Origin: Lachnospiraceae bacterium
Lineage (GTDB): Bacteria; Bacillota; Clostridia; Lachnospirales; Lachnospiraceae
Assembly (NCBI GenBank): GCA_900767585.1
Contig: CAAFZP010000072.1
Coordinates: forward strand, 1-10,447
Direction: 5' to 3'
DNA length: 10,447 nt
Part shown: positions 5,511-10,447 of the stretch, piece by piece
Position numbering within the stretch: the stretch's first letter is position 1
Layout: each line of letters starts with the position of its first letter
Program-made: the position numbers and the translations under genes
The notes under the pieces: generated by a model
Seen by the model: only the letters and a program-made list of their open reading frames with translations
Told to the model about the DNA's origin: nothing
Database searches by the model: none

Positions 5511-7555
5511 TTCGAGCAGCGAAGGACTATGCAGCGGATTTGAAGCTCGTTGAAAACGCGAAGTCAAATCTGCAGAGCGTAAAGGATATTTTAGAAGCAG
5601 TTCCACAGATCGGTGTGGAGTTTGAAGATCCAACTGTGTCGTTAGAGAAGAAACATCTGGTGATTGACCGGGTGTTCCCGAAGGAGATCCGGAACTTCTT
5701 AAAGGTGTTGTGTGACAATGGCGATTTCGGATTGTTAGATGAGATCGAGCAGGCATACATGGAGCTGACGAAGACACCGGAGAAGGTGGAGGCACAGGCA
5801 GAACTCACATATGTGACACCACCGACAACGGAGCAGATGGAGCGGATCCGGTTGTTCCTTGCGAAGGAATGCAACAATCCGGATATCAAGATCGTCGGTA
5901 AGGAGGATGCATCCATCAAGAGTGGATTCATCATCCGTGTTGGAAACAAAGAGTACGACTGGAGCGAGCAGGGACGTATCGACCAGCTGCAGAAGCATAT
6001 CAACCAGTCGCTTTCCGGCAAGAAGCTGGCAACGGTCAGTGAGGAGAGCATCATTTCCATCCTGCGTGCCGATATCGCAGATTTTGAGCTGGCAGCAAAG
6101 GATAAGGAAATCGGTGTTGTAAACTGGGTTGGTGATGGTATCGCGAATGTCGATGGTATCGACCATGCATTTTACGGAGAGATCGTTCTCTTTGATTGTG
6201 GCGTCAAGGGTATGGTACAGGACGTAAGACGGGATGAAATCGGCGTTATCCTGTTTGGGCGTGATACAGAGATCAAGGAAGGCAGCCGTGTCGTTCGTAC
6301 AGGTAAGATGGCCGGTATCCCGGTCGGAGATGCATTCCTTGGAAGAATCGTAGATGCACTTGGTGCGCCGATTGACGGACAGGGCGACATCGCACAGGAT
6401 GGTTACCGTCCGATCGAGAACCCTGCACCAAGTATTGTAGACCGTAAATCCGTATCGGTTCCGATGGAGACCGGTATCCTGTCAATCGATTCGATGTTCC
6501 CAATCGGTCGTGGACAGCGTGAGCTGATCATCGGTGATAGACAGACCGGTAAGACATCGATCGCGATGGATACGATCTTAAACCAGAAGGGCAAGGATGT
6601 TGTCTGTGTCTATGTAGCAATCGGACAGAAGGCATCGACAATTGCGAAGCTAGTGAATACATTGAAGAAAAATGATGCGCTGGATTATACGATCGTCGTT
6701 GCAGCAACGGCATCCGATCCGGCACCGTTGCAGTATATTGCACCATATGCAGGTACAGCACTTGCAGAGTATTTTATGTATCAGGGCAAGGATGTTCTGA
6801 TCGTCTATGATGATCTGTCCAAGCATGCGGTTGCCTACCGTGCAATCTCACTTTTGCTGGAGCGTTCACCGGGACGTGAGGCATATCCGGGTGATGTATT
6901 CTATCTGCATTCAAGATTGCTGGAGCGTTCTTCCCGTGTGACAGCTGAGGCTGGCGGCGGAAGTATTACCGCACTTCCAATCATTGAGACACAGGCAGGC
7001 GATGTGTCTGCATACATCCCGACAAACGTTATTTCTATCACAGATGGACAGATCTATCTGGAAAGTGAGCTGTTCTTCGCAGGTCAGCGTCCAGCCGTCA
7101 ATGTCGGACTTTCCGTATCCCGTGTCGGTGGTGCGGCGCAGACAAAGGCGATGAAGAAGGCAGCTGGAAGTATCCGTATCGATCTGGCACAGTATCGTGA
7201 GATGGAAGTGTTCACACAGTTTTCTTCCGATTTGGATGAGAACACGAAGAAACAGCTGGCACATGGACGTGCGTTGATGGAGCTTTTGAAGCAGCCACTT
7301 GGCCGTCCTTTTACAATGGCAGAGCAGGTTATCACATTGGTTGCTGCCAATGCACATGTATTCAGTGATCTTCCGGTTGAGAAAATTAAGGCATTCCGTC
7401 TTGGACTGCTGGATGATTTTGCAAAGAATCATGCAGATATTATTGGACGTCTGGATTCGTCGAAGGATCTGGCAGACGATGTAAAGGATGCTATTATACA
7501 GGCAGCGAATGAATATAAGCAGAGGAGTCTGGAAGACGAAAACGGAGGGAATTAA
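5507..7555 (+). CDS. atpHA: Fused ATP synthase subunits delta and alpha in a single polypeptide
   Basis: One continuous frame of 682 codons encodes two normally separate subunits. Residues 1-170 are a complete delta: helical N-domain from MIRAAKDYAADLKL, then a C-domain ending SGFIIRVGNKEYDWSEQGRI-DQLQKHI, the usual last delta motif. After the short linker SGKKLATV, residues from about 176 are a complete alpha. It begins SEESIISILRADIADFE, equal to the normal alpha N-terminal helix, and goes on through VNWVGDGIANV, the P-loop GDRQTGKT (343-350), the SVSRVGG arginine that reaches the catalytic site (Arg539), and a full C-terminal helical domain. The alpha part is about 507 residues, the usual size. 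No ATG, GTG or TTG lies in frame near the junction; the first in-frame ATG afterwards is at 6212, well inside alpha. The start is GTG 5507, overlapping atpF. The fused symbol is descriptive only. Confidence 0.95.
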   Translation: MIRAAKDYAADLKLVENAKSNLQSVKDILEAVPQIGVEFEDPTVSLEKKHLVIDRVFPKEIRNFLKVLCDNGDFGLLDEIEQAYMELTKTPEKVEAQAELTYVTPPTTEQMERIRLFLAKECNNPDIKIVGKEDASIKSGFIIRVGNKEYDWSEQGRIDQLQKHINQSLSGKKLATVSEESIISILRADIADFELAAKDKEIGVVNWVGDGIANVDGIDHAFYGEIVLFDCGVKGMVQDVRRDEIGVILFGRDTEIKEGSRVVRTGKMAGIPVGDAFLGRIVDALGAPIDGQGDIAQDGYRPIENPAPSIVDRKSVSVPMETGILSIDSMFPIGRGQRELIIGDRQTGKTSIAMDTILNQKGKDVVCVYVAIGQKASTIAKLVNTLKKNDALDYTIVVAATASDPAPLQYIAPYAGTALAEYFMYQGKDVLIVYDDLSKHAVAYRAISLLLERSPGREAYPGDVFYLHSRLLERSSRVTAEAGGGSITALPIIETQAGDVSAYIPTNVISITDGQIYLESELFFAGQRPAVNVGLSVSRVGGAAQTKAMKKAAGSIRIDLAQYREMEVFTQFSSDLDENTKKQLAHGRALMELLKQPLGRPFTMAEQVITLVAANAHVFSDLPVEKIKAFRLGLLDDFAKNHADIIGRLDSSKDLADDVKDAIIQAANEYKQRSLEDENGGN

Positions 7556-8506
7556 ATGGCGAATGCAAGAGAAATTTCCACACGTATCAAAAGTATCCAG
7601 GACACGATGAAGATCACGAAGGCGATGTATATGATGTCTTCCATGAAGCTGCGGAAAGCAAGACAGAAGCTGGAGAGTACAGAACCATACTTCTATGGAT
7701 TGCAGGAGCAGATTGCAGATATTTTATTACATTTCCCGGATATGCAGCATCTGTTCTTCGATAACCGAGGCAAGGATCTGCAGGAGACGTCAAAACGACG
7801 TGCATTTATCGTCATAACAGGTGATAAGGGTATGGCAGGTGCATACAACCACAATGTGTTAAAAGAGGCACAGAAGATGGTCGATGAGTCGGATTCCTAC
7901 CGCTTGTTTGTAGTCGGTGAGCTGGGACGACATTTCTTTTCTTCGCAGGGGTATACGCTCGAAGAGGGATTCTGCTATTCGGCGAACAACCCTTCTATCC
8001 ATCGTGCGCGTATGATTACAGAGCGCATCGTGGAGTTATATAAAGAGGAAGAATTTGACGAGGTATATGTTGTCTATACGAAGATGGTAAACAGCATGAA
8101 GGAAGAGGTTGAAGTGCAGGAGATCCTGCCACTCAAGACGCATGAGTTTATCAAGAAGGAATTGCTTGAAGATTCCCAGAAGGGATTAGGAAACAGTGAC
8201 CGTGAGGCTGCGGAGCAATCCGATGACTGGTTTTTGATCTATCCATCTCCGAAGAAGGTTTTGGAGAAATTGGTGTATAACTATGTAACAGGTTTTATGT
8301 ATGGTGTTCTTGTTGAGGGCTCGGCAAGTGAGGAAAATGCCAGAATGATGGCGATGCAGGCGGCAACGGACAATGCACAGGCAATGCTGCATGAACTTTC
8401 AATCGAGTTTAACCGTGTGCGCCAGGCAGCAATCACACAGGAAATCACCGAGGTGATCGGTGGAGCCAAGGCACTCAAGAAGAAAAAGAAGAAACAAGCG
8501 AGGTGA
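7556..8506 (+). CDS. atpG: F1Fo ATP synthase subunit gamma with a lysine-rich C-terminal tail
   Basis: Gamma is the central shaft that couples c-ring rotation to catalysis. The product has 316 residues against a more usual 280-295. The N-terminal shaft helix is typical (MANAREISTRIKSIQDTMKITKAM), the middle has the Rossmann-like domain with ITGDKGMAGAYNHNV, and the C-terminal shaft helix ends RQAAITQEITEVIGGAKAL as usual. Two things add length: an acidic polar loop before WFLIYPSPKKVL (about residues 200-222), and a tail of about nine residues after the normal end, containing six lysines in a row and then QAR. The gene starts at the base after the delta-alpha stop, with GGAGGG (7544-7549) as ribosome site, so the two are likely coupled. 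Confidence 0.96.
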   Translation: MANAREISTRIKSIQDTMKITKAMYMMSSMKLRKARQKLESTEPYFYGLQEQIADILLHFPDMQHLFFDNRGKDLQETSKRRAFIVITGDKGMAGAYNHNVLKEAQKMVDESDSYRLFVVGELGRHFFSSQGYTLEEGFCYSANNPSIHRARMITERIVELYKEEEFDEVYVVYTKMVNSMKEEVEVQEILPLKTHEFIKKELLEDSQKGLGNSDREAAEQSDDWFLIYPSPKKVLEKLVYNYVTGFMYGVLVEGSASEENARMMAMQAATDNAQAMLHELSIEFNRVRQAAITQEITEVIGGAKALKKKKKKQAR

Positions 8507-8514
8507 ACGATCGC

Positions 8515-9906
8515 ATGATGGAAAATAAAGGTAAGATCGTACAGGTATCCGGACCGGTTGTCGATGTCGAGTTTGCAGATGGGAACCTTCCGCGGATTAA
8601 GGATGCCTTGTATGTGATGAACAATGGAAAGAAATGCGTCATGGAAGTATCCCAGCATATCGGCGACAATGTTGTGCGTTGTATTATGCTTGCGGCGAGC
8701 GAGGGCTTGTGCAGAGATATGGAAGTGACAGCAACCGGATCCGGTATTCAGGTTCCGGTCGGAGAGCAGACATTGGGACGACTGTTCAATGTACTTGGTG
8801 AGACATTGGATGGAAAGGAAAGTCTGGAGAATGGCGAGCACTGGTGTATCCACCGTGAGCCGCCAACATTTGAAGACCAGAGCCCGGTTGTTGAGATGCT
8901 GGAAACCGGTATCAAGGTTATTGATCTGCTTGCCCCATATGCAAAGGGTGGTAAGATCGGTCTGTTCGGTGGTGCCGGTGTTGGTAAGACCGTCCTGATT
9001 CAGGAGCTGATCCACAATATCGCAACGGAGAGTGGTGGTTATTCCATCTTCACCGGAGTTGGAGAGCGTTCCCGTGAAGGTAACGACCTGTGGAATGAGA
9101 TGAAGGAATCCGGCGTTCTTGATAAGACAGCGCTGGTGTTTGGACAGATGAATGAGTCACCGGGTGCCCGTATGCGTGTGGCAGAGACGGGACTTACGAT
9201 GGCGGAATATTTCCGTGATGTAAAAAAGCAGGATGTGTTGTTATTTATTGATAACATCTTCCGTTTTGTACAGGCAGGTTCAGAGGTGTCCGCATTGCTT
9301 GGACGTATGCCTTCTGCCGTTGGATACCAGCCAACTCTGGCAAATGATCTGGGTGAACTGCAGGAGCGTATCGCTTCCACAAAGGATGGTTCTGTAACAT
9401 CGGTACAGGCGGTATACGTACCAGCCGATGACCTGACAGACCCGGCACCTGCTACAACATTCTCTCATTTGGATGCAACGACTGTATTGTCACGTAAGAT
9501 CGTGGAGCAGGGTATCTATCCGGCTGTTGATCCACTGGAATCAACCTCCCGTATTCTGGAGGCAGATGTCGTCGGAGAAGAACATTACCGTGTTGCACGT
9601 GAGGTGCAGGAGACTTTGCAGAAGTATAAGGAACTGCAGGATATCATCGCCATTCTTGGTATGGAGGAGCTTTCCGACGAGGATAAGCAGACTGTTTACC
9701 GTGCGAGAAAGGTACAGCGTTTCCTGTCACAGCCATTCCATGTGGCTGAGAATTTTACGAACGTCAAAGGTGTATTTGTACCAGTCAAGGAGACAATCCG
9801 TGGATTCAAGGCAATCTTAGATGGTGAGATGGATGCGTATCCGGAGGCAGCCTTCTTCAATGTCGGTACGATTGAGGATGTAAAGAAGAAAGCAGAAACC
9901 CTGTAA
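8515..9906 (+). CDS. atpD: F1Fo ATP synthase subunit beta (catalytic)
   Basis: Beta carries the catalytic nucleotide sites. The 463-residue product is full length and highly conserved. It has the N-terminal barrel GKIVQVSGPVVDVEF, the Walker A loop GGAGVGKT at residues 152-159, the catalytic glutamate segment TGVGERSREGNDL, the Walker B strand DVLLFIDNIFRF, and the torque lever MEELSDEDK, the equivalent of DELSEED, before TVYRARKVQRFLSQPF. The frame is open from GTG 8503, inside the gamma stop region. GAGGTGA (8500-8506) is a strong ribosome site that better serves ATG 8515 (or ATG 8518, one residue shorter). The ribosome site overlaps the end of gamma, a sign of coupled translation. Confidence 0.97.
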   Translation: MMENKGKIVQVSGPVVDVEFADGNLPRIKDALYVMNNGKKCVMEVSQHIGDNVVRCIMLAASEGLCRDMEVTATGSGIQVPVGEQTLGRLFNVLGETLDGKESLENGEHWCIHREPPTFEDQSPVVEMLETGIKVIDLLAPYAKGGKIGLFGGAGVGKTVLIQELIHNIATESGGYSIFTGVGERSREGNDLWNEMKESGVLDKTALVFGQMNESPGARMRVAETGLTMAEYFRDVKKQDVLLFIDNIFRFVQAGSEVSALLGRMPSAVGYQPTLANDLGELQERIASTKDGSVTSVQAVYVPADDLTDPAPATTFSHLDATTVLSRKIVEQGIYPAVDPLESTSRILEADVVGEEHYRVAREVQETLQKYKELQDIIAILGMEELSDEDKQTVYRARKVQRFLSQPFHVAENFTNVKGVFVPVKETIRGFKAILDGEMDAYPEAAFFNVGTIEDVKKKAETL

Positions 9907-9927
9907 AGGATAGAAAGGGGACGGCGT

Positions 9928-10341
9928 ATGAATACATTTTCACTCAAGATCATAGCCTGTGACCGGGTGTTTTATGATGGACCATGTGAGATATTGAAAT
10001 TCCCCGGCTATGATGGACAGATGGCGATTCTGGCACATCACGAGAAGATGACGACGAATATTGAAGTCGGTGAGCTGCATTTCCGGACACCGGATGGAGA
10101 AGAGCATGTGGCAATCTGTTCCGACGGACTTCTGAAGGTAAAGAATAACGAGGTTGTTGTACTTGTCTATTCGGCAGAAAAACCGGAGGAAATCGACGAG
10201 TTCCGTGCACAGGCTGCGAAGGAACGTGCCATCGAGCAGATGCAGCAGAAACAGAGTATCATGGAATACCACGTATCCCGTGCTTCGCTTGCGAGAGCAA
10301 TGGCGAGACTGCAGGGACATGACCGGTACGAAGTGAAGTAA
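9928..10341 (+). CDS. atpC: F1Fo ATP synthase subunit epsilon
   Basis: Epsilon sits at the foot of gamma on the c-ring and can inhibit ATP hydrolysis. The 137-residue product has the N-terminal beta-sandwich (about residues 1-84, with FPGYDGQMAILAHHEKM) and a C-terminal helix pair (about 86-130). The ATP-sensing motif I(L)DxxRA seen in thermophilic Bacillus epsilon is present as IDEFRA (residues 89-94), and further arginines follow (Arg100, 118, 123, 127). This suggests that the C-terminal helices fold down when ATP is bound and rise to block the rotor when it is low; the affinity cannot be judged from sequence. AAAGGGG (9914-9920) precedes ATG 9928. It is the last gene of the operon. Confidence 0.95.
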   Translation: MNTFSLKIIACDRVFYDGPCEILKFPGYDGQMAILAHHEKMTTNIEVGELHFRTPDGEEHVAICSDGLLKVKNNEVVVLVYSAEKPEEIDEFRAQAAKERAIEQMQQKQSIMEYHVSRASLARAMARLQGHDRYEVK

Positions 10342-10378
10342 ATAAAAGGATGAAAAAACACCCAACTGTTTTGATATG

Positions 10379-10417
10379 TACCCTCTTTACTGGACAACCA
10401 GTAAGGAGGGTATTTTT
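10379..10417 (+). terminator. 15-bp hairpin with T-run that also sequesters a ribosome site
   Basis: The 15-nt arm starting TACCCTC (10379-10393) pairs with the arm ending GGAGGGTA (10398-10412) over 15 bp with one G-U pair and the loop ACAA; TTTTT follows at 10413-10417. This is a strong intrinsic terminator for the ATP synthase operon. The 3' arm contains AAGGAGGG (10403-10410), 7 nt before ATG 10418, so in any read-through RNA the ribosome site would be locked in the stem. A weaker 6-bp stem (AAAACA 10355-10360 with TGTTTT 10367-10372) lies just upstream and may be a remnant of the native operon end. Confidence 0.75.
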
Positions 10418-10447
10418 ATGCGTTATAGTTATGAGTTTAAACTGATG
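10418..10447 (+). CDS. Start of a putative transposase (first 10 codons)
   Basis: ATG 10418 with AAGGAGGG 7 nt upstream opens a frame reading MRYSYEFKLM up to the window edge. The sequence looks like the N-terminus of an IS3-family transposase helix-turn-helix subunit, but ten residues are too few to be sure. The ribosome site is embedded in the preceding hairpin, a feature known to protect some insertion elements from expression by outside transcription. Confidence 0.4.
   Translation, partial: MRYSYEFKLM

Larger units (their letters stand above)
10377..10447 (+). mobile_element. Probable left end of an IS3-like insertion element (cut by window edge)
   Basis: From about 10377 the sequence reads TGTACCCTC and passes straight into a hairpin and a new reading frame. 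IS3-family ends begin with 5'-TG, and the encoded start MRYSYEFKLM resembles N-termini of IS3-family transposase A-type helix-turn-helix proteins. Only 71 bases are visible, so neither the right end nor a target duplication can be checked. The assignment rests mainly on remembered similarity. Confidence 0.4.

Noticed and set aside
5527..6060. 177-codon minus-strand frame opposite the delta region
   Set aside because: Low-complexity, Ser/Cys-rich translation antisense to a recognised delta domain; no ribosome site or family match.
6000..6070. Delta-alpha fusion as a sequencing or assembly artefact
   Set aside because: An indel that removes a stop would normally leave a lost start, an out-of-frame scar or missing residues. 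Here both domains are complete, share one frame and are joined by a plausible linker. It cannot be excluded without reads, but it is not the simpler reading.
8476..8502. A-rich lysine codons as a programmed -1 frameshift site into beta
   Set aside because: The run contains G-AAA-AAG, not the efficient A-AAA-AAG heptamer, and beta has its own strong ribosome site and start.
8281..9015. 244-codon open frame on the minus strand
   Set aside because: It lies opposite atpG and atpD, whose motifs are unambiguous, and its translation shows no family features; it is a shadow of conserved coding sequence.
1..10447. tRNA, rRNA, riboswitch or CRISPR array
   Set aside because: Intergenic gaps are short (largest about 210 bp, 1337-1546) and none shows cloverleaf structure, spaced repeats or a recognisable riboswitch core.

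Overview
The window looks like a chromosomal stretch of a low- to mid-GC Gram-positive anaerobe, most likely a gut Clostridia member close to Lachnospiraceae. This is inferred from protein style, strong AGGAG-type ribosome sites and gene content; no database was searched. Every credible gene is on the + strand.

Layout. (1) Positions 3-788 hold the C-terminal part of an extracellular sugar-type solute-binding protein cut by the window edge. After a perfect 10-bp hairpin comes an unrecognised 161-residue protein (851-1336). (2) A near-consensus promoter at 1461-1488 drives a compact unit: lrgA and lrgB (4-nt overlap), a cytidylate-kinase-like P-loop protein with three cysteines in its loop, and a FadR-type GntR regulator. 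Directly after the -10 box are two tandem TGGTNNNACCA palindromes, the operator style of PdhR/FadR-type GntR proteins, so autoregulation of this unit is likely. LrgAB homologues move pyruvate or related small acids in other organisms. The unit ends at a weak terminator (3953-3977). (3) A complete F1Fo ATP synthase operon, 4066-10341, runs a, c, b, delta-alpha, gamma, beta, epsilon.

The main novelty is in the ATP synthase. Delta and alpha are one continuous 682-codon reading frame with both parts full length and no standard start codon at the junction. A normal F1 has one delta and three alpha, so the fusion raises a real stoichiometry problem. Gamma also carries a lysine-rich C-terminal tail (six Lys in a row), which would sit near the same crown of F1. 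Subunit c lacks two Na+-ligand side chains, so proton coupling is predicted. Epsilon keeps the IDxxRA ATP-sensing motif.

The window ends at the likely left end of an IS3-like element 36 bp after epsilon. Its 15-bp hairpin plus T-run looks like a terminator and at the same time hides the ribosome site of the putative transposase, whose first ten codons are visible.
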